Assembly: GCF_035989885.1 (NCBI RefSeq)
Contig: NZ_CP108518.1
Coordinates: 186,001 to 250,000 of the forward strand
Direction: 5' to 3'
DNA length: 64,000 nucleotides
From: Streptomyces sp. NBC_01232
Lineage (GTDB): Bacteria; Actinomycetota; Actinomycetes; Streptomycetales; Streptomycetaceae
Shown here: positions 39,155 to 47,808 of the stretch, piece by piece
Layout: the number at the start of each line of letters is the position of its first letter
Numbering within the stretch: position 1 is the stretch's first letter
Notes under the pieces: model-generated
Told to the model about the DNA's origin: nothing
Seen by the model: only the letters and a program-made list of their open reading frames with translations
Databases searched by the model: none
Translations under genes and position numbers: made by a program

Positions 39155-41062
39155 ATGTCCGAGCAGCAGACCGAGCAACAGACCGAGCAGCAGGCCGAGC
39201 ACCGGAAGACCGCCGCACCGCCCGCCCCTCCGGAGTTCAAGTACACCTGGGGCCAGCACAACGAGACCATGGAGGCGCTGTCGCTCGGGCAGATGGCCCG
39301 CCGCGTCCCCTCCGCCCTCCGGCAGACCGCGAAGCTCGCCCTCGCCGTCAACCGCGCCGCGTTCCACGTCCTGGTCGCGGCCCAGCTCCTCGGCGGGATC
39401 TGCACGGCGGCCGCACTCGCGGCGATCTCCCGGGCGATGGTCCCGCTCCTGGCGGGCGACGGCGTCCAGGAGCGCATCTCGGCGGCCGCCCCGCCCCTGG
39501 TCTTCGCCGCCGCGATGACCGCGCTCGGCGCACTGGCCTCCATCACCTCGGGCAGCGCGGCCCGCCGCCTGAACCCCGGTATGGCCACCCTCGCCGACCT
39601 CGCCATGGTCGACGCCCACATGGACGTGGAACTCGCGGCCTACGACGCCCCGGACTTCACCGAGCGCTCCGAGGCCGCCGAGACCGGATCCGCCCGCTCC
39701 GCCATGCTGCTGCAGGACGCCCTCGGCTTCACCGGCGGTCTGATCGACATGGTCGCCGTGGCGTCCGTCCTCGCCGTCGTCCACCCGGTGCTGCTGCCGC
39801 TCCTCGTACTGTCGGTGGTCCCCCGCGGCCTCGGTTCGGTCTACGCCGCCCGCCTCGACCACCGCCTCCACAACCAGACGATCGCCTCGCGCAACATCAA
39901 GCACATGATGCGCTGGCACCTGACGACCCCGAAGCTCGCCGACGAGCTGCGCGGCAACAGCATGCGGCCGTACGCCCATTCCTGGTACGCGGCCGTCTGC
40001 GCGCGCATCGACTCCAGGATGGTCAGCTCCGCGCCCCGCTACCTCACCGTCCACCTGATCGCCGCCGCGGCCTCGGGGGTCTTCGTCGTCGCGACGTACG
40101 GGACGCTCGCCGGGCTCGTCCTCGGCGGGTACATGGCGATGGCCGCAGCCGGCACGGCGATCGTCGCCATGCGGACCTCCACAGCCGCCCTGTCGCAGCT
40201 CGTCGTCTACGGCGCGGCCATGTTCCAGCATGCCCTCTACCTCGGCGACTACACCGCCTTCGTCGCGGAGGCCCGCGAGAAGTCCGGCCCGCGCGGACCG
40301 CACGTGATGGAGGGCGCCCCGGAGAAGATCCGCCTGGAGGAGGCCACCTACACCTACCCGGGCAAGGACACCCCCTCGCTCGGGCCGGTCTCCCTCACCC
40401 TGTCCCGGGGCGAGGTGATCGCGGTCGTCGGCGAGAACGGCGCCGGGAAGTCCACCCTGATCCGGCTCCTCACCTCGCTGACGGCCCCGAGCTCGGGCAC
40501 GGTCTCCTGGGACGGGATCCCGACCTCCGACGCCGACCAGCGCACCGCCTGGCAGCACGTGGGCCTCGTGACGCAGTCGTACGGGCACTGGCCCTTCTCC
40601 GCCCGGGAGAACATCACGCTCGGCCAGCCCGGCCCGCGCGGCGAGGAGGCCGTCTGGGACGCCCTGGACGCGGTCGGCATGCGGACGGCCGTCCAGGCGT
40701 TCCCGGACGGCCTGGACACCCTGCTGGCCCGTTCGGTCTGGGGCGGGCACGAGCCCTCGGGCGGTCAGTGGCAGCGTCTGGCCTGCGGGCGCGCCTTCCA
40801 CCGGAAGCCGGGTCTGCTGGTGATGGACGAGCCGACGTCGGCCATGGACCCGCGCGGGGAGCACAGGGTGTTCTCCGGGCTGCGGGACATGAAGGACGAC
40901 CGGATCACGGTGATCGTCACCCACCGGATGGAGAACTGCCGCCTCGCCGACCGGATCATCGTCCTCGACGGGGGACGGATCACGGAGCAGGGCACCTACG
41001 GGGAACTGGTCCGCATGGACGGCTCTTTCGCCGAGCTCGTCCGGCTCTCCCAGGACCGGTAG
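39155..41062 (+). CDS. ABC exporter, fused membrane and ATPase domains
   Basis: A 635-residue half-transporter. A hydrophilic Gln/Glu-rich leader (EQQTEQQTEQQAEH, from a short DNA repeat) is followed by about six membrane helices (residues 65-360) and an ATPase with Walker A GENGAGKST, Q-loop VTQSYGHWPF, signature SGGQWQR, Walker B LLVMDEPTSAMD and switch His VTHRM. The helices are less conserved than the ATPase. Transporters of this kind export peptides or lipids. No peptide precursor or modification gene is adjacent. GAAGGAG precedes the start. Confidence 0.88.
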   Translation: MSEQQTEQQTEQQAEHRKTAAPPAPPEFKYTWGQHNETMEALSLGQMARRVPSALRQTAKLALAVNRAAFHVLVAAQLLGGICTAAALAAISRAMVPLLAGDGVQERISAAAPPLVFAAAMTALGALASITSGSAARRLNPGMATLADLAMVDAHMDVELAAYDAPDFTERSEAAETGSARSAMLLQDALGFTGGLIDMVAVASVLAVVHPVLLPLLVLSVVPRGLGSVYAARLDHRLHNQTIASRNIKHMMRWHLTTPKLADELRGNSMRPYAHSWYAAVCARIDSRMVSSAPRYLTVHLIAAAASGVFVVATYGTLAGLVLGGYMAMAAAGTAIVAMRTSTAALSQLVVYGAAMFQHALYLGDYTAFVAEAREKSGPRGPHVMEGAPEKIRLEEATYTYPGKDTPSLGPVSLTLSRGEVIAVVGENGAGKSTLIRLLTSLTAPSSGTVSWDGIPTSDADQRTAWQHVGLVTQSYGHWPFSARENITLGQPGPRGEEAVWDALDAVGMRTAVQAFPDGLDTLLARSVWGGHEPSGGQWQRLACGRAFHRKPGLLVMDEPTSAMDPRGEHRVFSGLRDMKDDRITVIVTHRMENCRLADRIIVLDGGRITEQGTYGELVRMDGSFAELVRLSQDR

Positions 41063-41161
41063 ACCGGCGGCTCCGGGCCGGGGCGGCGTGCGTACGGCCG
41101 TGTATGGGCGCCGCGCCCGGCCTTCGGCGGTGCTGTCAGTGGGGCCGTCTAGCCTGGTCAC

Positions 41162-42559
41162 ATGATCAAGGGGGAATTTTCCGTACCGTCACTGGGTGCG
41201 CTCGCCGACGAGGTCGCGGCCGTGCTGGCAGAACGCCGTGACCCCGGCGTGGAGTCGTTCGAACGGCTGCTCAACGCCGTGGTGAGTCACGGCTACCGGG
41301 ACCGGGAGGCACTGGCCACCGCGCTGGGATCCGTCCCGCGCGCGTTCAGGCTGAAGCCGCACTCGCAGGTGCAGTCCCTCGGGGGTGTGGTCGGCGCCGC
41401 GGTCGAGCCGGTGCAGGCGCAGACGTCCTGGGAGAAGGTCGGGGCGGACTGGCTCGAACTGTGCCAGCACGTGGCGCTGGACTACATAGCCGGGGCGCGC
41501 GTGGGCGAGGTCGCGGCGCGGTTGCGGGCCGGTGATCACGTTCCGTTCCTGCTGTCCGTCCCGAGCGGGCCGACGGGCGCGGTGGAACCGTGCGATCTGG
41601 TCGCGCGGCTCGCGGAGTACGAGCGCCTCGGCGTCCGGCCCGGGCCGGCCGATCTCGGCCAGGCCCTGCTGCGCTGTGGCGGCCCGGTGGATCCCGAAGC
41701 GGTGCGGGCCGCGGAGGGGTTGGAGCTGGAGGAGGGGGCCCGGGTGGCCGCCTGGCTGCGGCAGGGCGGTCTCCCCCGGCCTGTGTGGTGGCGGGAGCGC
41801 GAAGCCGGTGAGCCCGAGCGGCCCAGCAGGCGTCGGGGAGCACGGATCGGCCGCAGGATCTATGTGGGGCACGAGGCGATCGAGGGCCGGGGCGCGTTCC
41901 CCCGGTCCTTCTGGTCGCTGTTCCGCAAGTTCGAGCCGCACCTCTCCTGTCCGCACTGGTCGATGCCGGACTACCGGAACGCCCACACGGTTGCGACCCT
42001 GCCCTGGCATCCGGAGATAGCCGCGGCCCGGCTGCTGACGGGGGTCGCGTCGGCCGCCGATCAGGACGGCAGCGGCTCCCCCTCCTTTCTGCAGGCGCTC
42101 GCGACGACCGACGGCCCGGCGGGACCCGCCGTGCACCTGGCCCTCGCCTACGGGCTCGCGTCCGTCCCCGAGCAGGACCGGGAGGCCGCGGTGCGGGCGC
42201 TGGTCCTGCTGGCCGCTCGGGGCCGGCTGGACGGAGAACTGCTGGGCCGGGAGCTGACCGAACTCGTGGGGCTGGGCACGCTGAAGGTGCCCCTGCTGAC
42301 CGAGTCGCTGCGGGCGGCGACCGTCGCGCCGCAAGGCGCCGGGGCGGTCTGGGCGGTGCTGACCACTGCTCTCCCGGGGCTTCTGGCCTGCACCCGGCCG
42401 CAGGTGCACGGGGCGTTGCTGGCCGTCTCGGCGAACTCGGCCCGGCTGTCGGGTGCGCGCGGTGAGCTGCCCGAGGTCACCGCTCTCGCCGGGCGACCCG
42501 GTTCTTCCCGGCTGCTGAAGGAGGCAAGGCGGCTGCGGGACGCGCTGGCCGGGGTCTGA
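41162..42559 (+). CDS. DUF6493-like alpha-helical protein
   Basis: A 465-residue soluble protein rich in helices and Trp/Arg. SWEKVGADWLELCQHVALDYIAGARVGEVAARLRAGDHVPFLLSVPSGPTGAVEPCDLVARLAEYERLGVRPGPADLGQALLR is what I associate with the DUF6493/DUF7824 group found beside SWIM and MoxR/VWA genes in Streptomyces. Family members are usually near 900 residues; this one corresponds to the C-terminal half. TAGCCT (41150-41155) lies 6 nt before the ATG with no ribosome site, so leaderless. Assignment is moderate and function unknown. Confidence 0.7.
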   Translation: MIKGEFSVPSLGALADEVAAVLAERRDPGVESFERLLNAVVSHGYRDREALATALGSVPRAFRLKPHSQVQSLGGVVGAAVEPVQAQTSWEKVGADWLELCQHVALDYIAGARVGEVAARLRAGDHVPFLLSVPSGPTGAVEPCDLVARLAEYERLGVRPGPADLGQALLRCGGPVDPEAVRAAEGLELEEGARVAAWLRQGGLPRPVWWREREAGEPERPSRRRGARIGRRIYVGHEAIEGRGAFPRSFWSLFRKFEPHLSCPHWSMPDYRNAHTVATLPWHPEIAAARLLTGVASAADQDGSGSPSFLQALATTDGPAGPAVHLALAYGLASVPEQDREAAVRALVLLAARGRLDGELLGRELTELVGLGTLKVPLLTESLRAATVAPQGAGAVWAVLTTALPGLLACTRPQVHGALLAVSANSARLSGARGELPEVTALAGRPGSSRLLKEARRLRDALAGV

Positions 42560-42572
42560 GCCCGCGGGCCGG

Positions 42573-43532
42573 TCAGCCGTGCTGGTGCTGTTCGGGCAGC
42601 CGGCTCTCCGGGTGCGCCCACAGCAGCACGTTCTCGGGTCGCTCGTCGCGGAAGAAGTCGAGGACGTCCTGGTCCGAGTGGCGCAGGCTGAAGTGGGTGA
42701 GGACGAAGAGGGTGTCGGGGTGTGCCTCGACAACGGGCTTCAACCGGCTCCACACGGTGTGTCCGACCCGGTCAGCCCGCTCCAGCTCGGTGTCGTCGAG
42801 GAAGGTGCACTCGGTGATGACCACCGGATACTCGAACAGCCACGGGTTGTCCTCGAAGACGCTCACGTGGGTGTCGCCGAGGAAGGCGAACAAAGGCTTG
42901 AGCACCTCTCGTTCGACCTCGGCCCCCTCCTTTCGGCGCTGGGCGAGGGTCCGGCCGAACTCCGCGCCCCGGCCCTGTTCCGCGAGGTCGCGCCGCAGTT
43001 CCTCGTACTCGGGCAGCAGCGCCTTGCGGCGCTCGGAGAACGCGTACCCCACGCACGGCACCTTGTGGACGCACTCCACCACCCGTACGTGGTGGCCGCG
43101 GCGTCCGAAGGTGAACTCGTCGCCGCCGCGCACGCCGTGGAGCCGGCAGCCCTCGGCGAGGACGGGGTCGTAGGCGGCGCCGTGGTTCAGCTCCGCGGAG
43201 GACCGCAGAAAGGTCTCCACGTACGGGACCGCGGCGGTCGGCAGGTGGATGTCGACGCCGTCGGGTCTGGCGGCGAGGTAGTCGAGGTCCTTGGAGTGGT
43301 CGTGGTGGGTGTGGGTGAGGAAGACGGTTTCGGGCTGGCGTCCTTCCGCCAGCCCGGCGTCGAGCGCACAGCGCAGTTCCGGTATGTGGAAGAACGTCTT
43401 GTCGTTGGCGCGCGAGTACCCGGAGAGGGTGAGATCGGTACCGGGGATGCGCCAGGTCTTCCACTGGCGGAACGGATGCCCGTTCTCAAGCCGTTCGGGG
43501 TGGGCGGGTGTCCACGCAGGGGCCAGTGTCAT
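42573..43532 (-). CDS. MBL-fold metal hydrolase (RNase Z-like)
   Basis: A 319-residue metallo-beta-lactamase-fold protein. FLTHTHHDHSKDLDYLAARP (zinc motif HxHxDH near residue 83), FAFLGDTHVSVFEDNPWLFEYPVVITECTFLDDTE and LFVLTHFSLRHSDQDVLDFF (final zinc His) match RNase Z-like hydrolases. It could act on RNA 3' ends or another phosphodiester. GGAGGCACCG precedes ATG 43532. Divergent from the next gene over 266 bp. Confidence 0.85.
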   Translation of the reverse strand: MTLAPAWTPAHPERLENGHPFRQWKTWRIPGTDLTLSGYSRANDKTFFHIPELRCALDAGLAEGRQPETVFLTHTHHDHSKDLDYLAARPDGVDIHLPTAAVPYVETFLRSSAELNHGAAYDPVLAEGCRLHGVRGGDEFTFGRRGHHVRVVECVHKVPCVGYAFSERRKALLPEYEELRRDLAEQGRGAEFGRTLAQRRKEGAEVEREVLKPLFAFLGDTHVSVFEDNPWLFEYPVVITECTFLDDTELERADRVGHTVWSRLKPVVEAHPDTLFVLTHFSLRHSDQDVLDFFRDERPENVLLWAHPESRLPEQHQHG

Positions 43533-43798
43533 CGGTGCCTCCGTGGGACCGCCATGATCGGATGAGGCCCCGATCGTAGCGGCCGGTGCCCCTGAGCGGC
43601 CCGCGGTTTTCCGGCGCGGGAAACGGCCTCCCGGATCGTCACCGGGCGTGGTGGGTGGGGCGTCCGGGGCGCTTGCGGCAGGGCTTGCGCGGGGCTCCGT
43701 TTCCGTCCGCCCCAATGCACCGGAACCGGTGGACGGCCGCTCGCGGGGAACCCGAAGATGAGCGCGGCCCGCGCTCGGTGGGCCGCGAAGGGAGTGCC

Positions 43799-45061
43799 AT
43801 GACGACGTCTCCAGTGGCGGGCAGGCCGGCGCCACCACCGAGCACCGCCCGGGAGGTCCCGGACAAGAACAAGTGGGCCGTGGGGCCGCTGAACGACGGC
43901 AAGCAGGCGTACGCGCTGCCCACCGAGTGGAAATCCGGTGCACTGCACCACAAGATCTCGAAGGAACGGCTCAGCTCGATGGCCGAACAGGTCACCCCGG
44001 CCTGGAACTCCAAGAACCGACAGGTGCAGGATGCGGCGCGGGCGTTCTGGAACCTGTGCTGGTCGGTGGCCGGGGAGGACGTCGCCCGCGCCGTGGCCAT
44101 GGCGGGGCACGGCGGCAGCCCCAACCCGCACCGCCTGCTGTGGAACCTGCCGCTGATGGTGTCGCTGGGGCCGCAGAGCCCGGCCAACGACCCGGGCATG
44201 AACTTCGACCCCGACACCGAGCCGGTGCCGGACGGTCCGGGCACCCGCCGGATGGACGCCGTGTCGCTCGCGCTCAAGGCCCTGGAGACCGCCTGGCTGA
44301 ACGCCGCGGAGGCCGACAACGGGCGCGGTGTGTACGACGCCGCGCTCTGGACCACCCTGCACGGGCACCTGCAGAGCGCGCACATAGCCGCCGAACGGGT
44401 CGCACGCGGTGGGCGGGTGCTGTACCCGCCCCTGCGCGAGCAGTGGCTGTTCGACGCCACGACCAAGCAGAACCTGCGCAAGGGGCTCACACCGTTCCCG
44501 ACGACCGAGCAGGGACTGCGGCTCTTCGCAGCGGCCCGGGTGAACGCGCCGTCGATCGCGGCGTACGCCGGTTCGGCGACGGCTGCCGCCACGGCCACGG
44601 TCCGTGCCACCGTGAGCGGGCGGAGGGTCACCCTGACGCTGACCGCGGCCGAGAAGAACGTGCACCACGTGTGCGTGCGCCACACGCTCACGTTCTTCGA
44701 CTTCACGGACGCGTCCCGGCCCCGCCCGATCAACACCTTCTGGCCCGGCGTACGCACGTTCGCCGATGCCACCGCCCTCGCCGCGACGCTGCTTCCGGGA
44801 ATCGGGCGCAGCTGTCTGCGCGAGCTGGACCGCACCCTGGGCAACGTGGTGAAGGCGGACGACTGGCTCGACGAGGTCCTGGAGATCTCCAACGAGGACG
44901 TGGACGGCCGGATGGTCTTCTACAACGTGCAGTTGACCGAGGTGGACGGCACGGACGAGGCTCCGGTCATCCAGGCCGTCATCGAGTCGTTCGCACCGGA
45001 CGGCGCAGACGGTCCGGGCTTCACCCGGGGGGACCTGGACCTCATCGCCGGGCGGCTGTGA
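43799..45061 (+). CDS. hypothetical protein
   Basis: A 420-residue soluble protein without signal peptide. A disordered Pro-rich N-terminus precedes NKWAVGPLNDGKQAYALPTEWKSGALHHKISKERLSSMAEQVTPAWNSKNRQVQDAARAFWNLCW and a C-terminal FWPGVRTFADATALAATLLPGIGRSCLRELDRTLGNVVKADDWLDEVLEISNEDVDGRMVFYNVQL. AGGGAG precedes the start. I do not recognise a family; size and composition suggest helical and beta domains. Confidence 0.75.
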   Translation: MTTSPVAGRPAPPPSTAREVPDKNKWAVGPLNDGKQAYALPTEWKSGALHHKISKERLSSMAEQVTPAWNSKNRQVQDAARAFWNLCWSVAGEDVARAVAMAGHGGSPNPHRLLWNLPLMVSLGPQSPANDPGMNFDPDTEPVPDGPGTRRMDAVSLALKALETAWLNAAEADNGRGVYDAALWTTLHGHLQSAHIAAERVARGGRVLYPPLREQWLFDATTKQNLRKGLTPFPTTEQGLRLFAAARVNAPSIAAYAGSATAAATATVRATVSGRRVTLTLTAAEKNVHHVCVRHTLTFFDFTDASRPRPINTFWPGVRTFADATALAATLLPGIGRSCLRELDRTLGNVVKADDWLDEVLEISNEDVDGRMVFYNVQLTEVDGTDEAPVIQAVIESFAPDGADGPGFTRGDLDLIAGRL

Positions 45062-45078
45062 CACGGCCGCTCCGGGGC

Positions 45079-45222
45079 TCACGGCAGGACCACACCCGCG
45101 ACGGCAGCCGCCGCGCCGATGAGGAGGACGAGGACGACGAGGGCGATGTCCCAGCGGGCGGAGCGGCGGGCGTCGGCCGGATCCAGGGCGCAGAGGGTGA
45201 GGGCGTCGGGCGCGTAGTGCAT
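45079..45222 (-). CDS. 47-residue single-pass membrane protein
   Basis: A tiny gene read directly from the minus strand: MHYAPDALTLCALDPADARR, then SARWDIALVVLVLLIGAAAA and VAGVVLP. The second half is a clean membrane helix, giving a C-tail-anchored protein. GGACGGGGACT lies 5-12 nt before the ATG. It is convergent with the preceding hypothetical gene and divergent from the AraC-type regulator. No family recognised; the regular amino-acid use argues for a real gene. Confidence 0.6.
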   Translation of the reverse strand: MHYAPDALTLCALDPADARRSARWDIALVVLVLLIGAAAAVAGVVLP

Positions 45223-45397
45223 GGCGAGTCCCCGTCCGTACGCATGGGCCAGGTCCGGTATTCCGGTGCGGAGGCGGGCGGTGACGGCCGTTCCCTCCCG
45301 GCCCCGCCGCCCGCAGACCCGTTCGGTGCTCCCGTTCGGTGCGCTGACCTGCGATCCGCTCGCGGGGTGGCAGTCGGCTCGCCGTACCCTGAATCCC

Positions 45398-46354
45398 GTG
45401 CCGCCCTCCCGCCTTCACCGTGTCGCCGTCCTCGTCCTCGAGGGCGCCAAGCCCCTCGACGTCGGTATCCCCGCGCAGGTGTTCACGACCCGCGCGAGCA
45501 TGCCGTACGAGGTACGGGTGTGCGGCGCGGCGCCCGGCCTCGTGACCGGCGGGGACGGTCTGTCGTACCACGTCACGCACGGGCTCGACGCGCTCGCGTG
45601 GGCCGACATCGTCTTCGTCCCCGGCTACCGCTTCCCCGACCGTGAGGACCCTCCCCGGGCCGTGATCGACGCGCTGATCGCCGCGCACGACCGGGGTGCG
45701 CGGCTCGCCGCCATCTCCACGGGCGCGTTCGCGCTCGCCGCCACGGGCCTGCTCGACGGCAAGCGCGCCACGACCCACTGGCACTACGCGCGCGCCCTCG
45801 CCGCGAAACATCCGCACATCCGGCTCGACGAGAACGTGCTGTTCGTCGACGAGGGCAGCGTCCTGACCTCGGCCGGCGCCGCTTCCGGCATCGACCTGTG
45901 CCTGCACATCCTGCGCCGCGACCTCGGCGTGGCCGCCTCGAACCACGCGGCCCGGCGCCTGGTCGCCGCCCCCTACCGCAGCGGCGGGCAGGCGCAGTAC
46001 GTGCCGCGGAGCGTTCCCGAGCCGCTCGGCGAGCGGTTCGCCGCAACCCGCGAGTGGGCGCTGCACCGGCTCGGCGACCCCCTGACCCTGGAGGCGCTCG
46101 CCCAGCACGCGGGGGTCTCGCCCCGTACGTTCTCCCGGCGTTTCGCCGAGGACACGGGGTACACGCCCATGCAGTGGGTGATGCGCGCCCGGATCGACGT
46201 GGCCCGCGAGCTGCTGGAACGTTCGGAGCGGAGTGTGGAGCAGGTCGCGGACGACGTCGGCCTCGGCACCGGTGCGAATCTGCGGCTGCACTTCCACCGC
46301 ATCCTCGGCACCACCCCGACGGAGTACCGGCGCACGTTCACGCAGGGCGAATAG
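45398..46354 (+). CDS. AraC-family regulator with DJ-1/PfpI-like domain (GlxA/FtrA type)
   Basis: A 318-residue regulator. Residues 1-190 are a class I glutamine-amidotransferase-like sensor (VLVLEGAKPLDVGIPAQVF, GARLAAISTGAFALAATGLLDGKRATTHWHYA) with Ser at the usual Cys position. Residues 215-315 hold two AraC helix-turn-helix motifs (LTLEALAQHAGVSPRTFSRRFAEDTGYTPMQWV, SVEQVADDVGLGTGANLRLHFHRILGTTPTEYRR). GTG 45398 lies 7 nt after TACCCT (45385-45390), so leaderless. It may control the downstream gap gene. Confidence 0.88.
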   Translation: MPPSRLHRVAVLVLEGAKPLDVGIPAQVFTTRASMPYEVRVCGAAPGLVTGGDGLSYHVTHGLDALAWADIVFVPGYRFPDREDPPRAVIDALIAAHDRGARLAAISTGAFALAATGLLDGKRATTHWHYARALAAKHPHIRLDENVLFVDEGSVLTSAGAASGIDLCLHILRRDLGVAASNHAARRLVAAPYRSGGQAQYVPRSVPEPLGERFAATREWALHRLGDPLTLEALAQHAGVSPRTFSRRFAEDTGYTPMQWVMRARIDVARELLERSERSVEQVADDVGLGTGANLRLHFHRILGTTPTEYRRTFTQGE

Positions 46355-46380
46355 CTCGAGGTCAGCCAGGTGGGACCGGT

Positions 46381-46435
46381 GTGCGAGCGGCGTGGGAGCG
46401 GTGTGGGAGCCGTGTGGGAGCCGTGTGGCGAGATC
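46381..46435. repeat. 11-bp tandem repeat between the AraC-type gene and gap
   Basis: Units start at 46381, 46392, 46403, 46414 and 46425, all variants of GTGGGAGCCGT. Eleven bases is one helical turn, so the identical face of the DNA is repeated, as at multi-site regulator arrays. The array is about 80 nt before the gap ribosome site. Confidence 0.65.
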
Positions 46436-46516
46436 CTTACGAACCATGGCGATCTCGCCGCTGTCGCGGACGGTGAGCGGGCGCGAACCTGATGGCGAAC
46501 GAAAGGGACATCGCTC

Positions 46517-47515
46517 ATGACTCGCATTGCCATCAACGGATTCGGTCGCATCGGCCGCAACGTGCTGCGCGCGCTCCTCGAGCGCGACACCGACCTCGAG
46601 GTCGTCGCCGTCAACGACCTCACCGAGCCCGCCACCCTCGCGCGGCTGCTCGCCTACGACACCACGTCCGGCCGGCTCGGCCGCCCCGTGACCGTCGAGG
46701 GGAACGTGCTCGTCGTCGACGGCCACCGCATCACGGTGCTCGCCGAGCGGGAGCCGGAGCAGCTGCCGTGGGCCGAGCTCGGTGTCGACCTCGTCCTGGA
46801 GGCGACCGGCCGCTTCACCTCGGCCGAGGCCGCCCGCGCCCACATCAAGGCCGGCGCGCGCAAGGTGCTCGTCAGTGCGCCGTCCGACGGTGCCGACGTC
46901 ACGCTCGCGTTCGGTGTCAACACCGACGCCTACGATCCGGCCGTGCACACGATCGTCTCGAACGCGTCCTGCACCACCAACGCGCTCGCCCCGCTGGCCG
47001 CCGTGCTCGACGAGCTGGCCGGCATCGAGCACGGCTTCATGACCACGGTGCACGCCTACACGCAGGAGCAGAACCTGCAGGACGGCCCGCACCGCGACCC
47101 GCGCCGGGCCCGCGCCGCCGGCGTCAACATCGTGCCGACCTCGACCGGCGCCGCGAAGGCGATCGGCCTGGTGCTGCCGCAGCTCGACGGCAAGCTGTCG
47201 GGCGACTCGATCCGCGTGCCGGTTCCGGTGGGCTCGATCGTCGAGCTGAACACCACCGTCGCCCGCGAGGTGACGCGCGAGGAGATCCTCGAGGCCTACC
47301 GCGCCGCGGCGCAGGGCCCGCTGGCCGGCGTCCTCGAGTACTCGGACGACCCGCTCGTGTCCTCCGACATCACGGGCAACCCCGCCTCGTCGATCTTCGA
47401 CTCGGAGCTCACCCGTGTCGACGGCCGCCACGTCAAGGTGGTCGCCTGGTACGACAACGAGTGGGGCTTCTCGAACCGCGTCATCGACACGCTCACGCTG
47501 CTCGCCGCGGGCTGA
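46517..47515 (+). CDS. gap: type I glyceraldehyde-3-phosphate dehydrogenase
   Basis: A 332-residue glycolytic enzyme: NAD site IAINGFGRIGRNVLRALL, catalytic C152 in SNASCTTNALAPL, the TTVHAYTQEQNLQD loop with the base His, DPRRARAAGVNIVPTSTGAAKAIGLVLPQL and the C-terminal WYDNEWGFSNRV. AAAGGGA precedes the ATG. It is not next to pgk/tpi, so it may be a second isoenzyme, perhaps controlled by the AraC/DJ-1 protein encoded immediately upstream. Confidence 0.95.
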   Translation: MTRIAINGFGRIGRNVLRALLERDTDLEVVAVNDLTEPATLARLLAYDTTSGRLGRPVTVEGNVLVVDGHRITVLAEREPEQLPWAELGVDLVLEATGRFTSAEAARAHIKAGARKVLVSAPSDGADVTLAFGVNTDAYDPAVHTIVSNASCTTNALAPLAAVLDELAGIEHGFMTTVHAYTQEQNLQDGPHRDPRRARAAGVNIVPTSTGAAKAIGLVLPQLDGKLSGDSIRVPVPVGSIVELNTTVAREVTREEILEAYRAAAQGPLAGVLEYSDDPLVSSDITGNPASSIFDSELTRVDGRHVKVVAWYDNEWGFSNRVIDTLTLLAAG

Positions 47516-47542
47516 ACCGACGGCGGTCCCCGGCGGGGCGGC

Positions 47543-47725
47543 TCAGAGGTTGTCCCAGAGCCTGCGCCAGAAGCCGTCGCGCACGTCGCTGATCCAGTGG
47601 CGGGTGTTGCAGTGCATCTTGCGCACCACCGGGAAGGGCTGAGGCACCGGGCGCCCGCACCACTGGCACGGCTTCGTGCGTCGTGCGGGCGGGCCCGGCG
47701 CCTGCGTGCGGTTGGTCTCGGTCAT
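47543..47725 (-). CDS. 60-residue CxxC protein
   Basis: A small basic protein: MTETNRTQAPGPPARRTKP, CQWCGRPVPQPFPVVRKMHC, NTRHWISDVRDGFWRRLWDNL. The CQWCGRPV...C block resembles the N-terminal half of a zinc ribbon known from Streptomyces small proteins. Only three cysteines and possible His ligands are present. The ATG has no ribosome site, with CACTGT 5 nt upstream. Convergent with gap. Confidence 0.6.
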   Translation of the reverse strand: MTETNRTQAPGPPARRTKPCQWCGRPVPQPFPVVRKMHCNTRHWISDVRDGFWRRLWDNL

Positions 47726-47808
47726 GGATCACAGTGAACCGGCCGGCCGCGCGCGGCGCCTCGGCGTACCTACTCAGCCGCCCCGGTGCTTCTACTCATG
47801 CGGATCGC

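Noticed and set aside
43529..47431. 1300-codon minus-strand open frame
   Set aside because: It runs antisense through the hypothetical, AraC-type and gap genes, all with clear family matches. High GC produces such long antisense frames.
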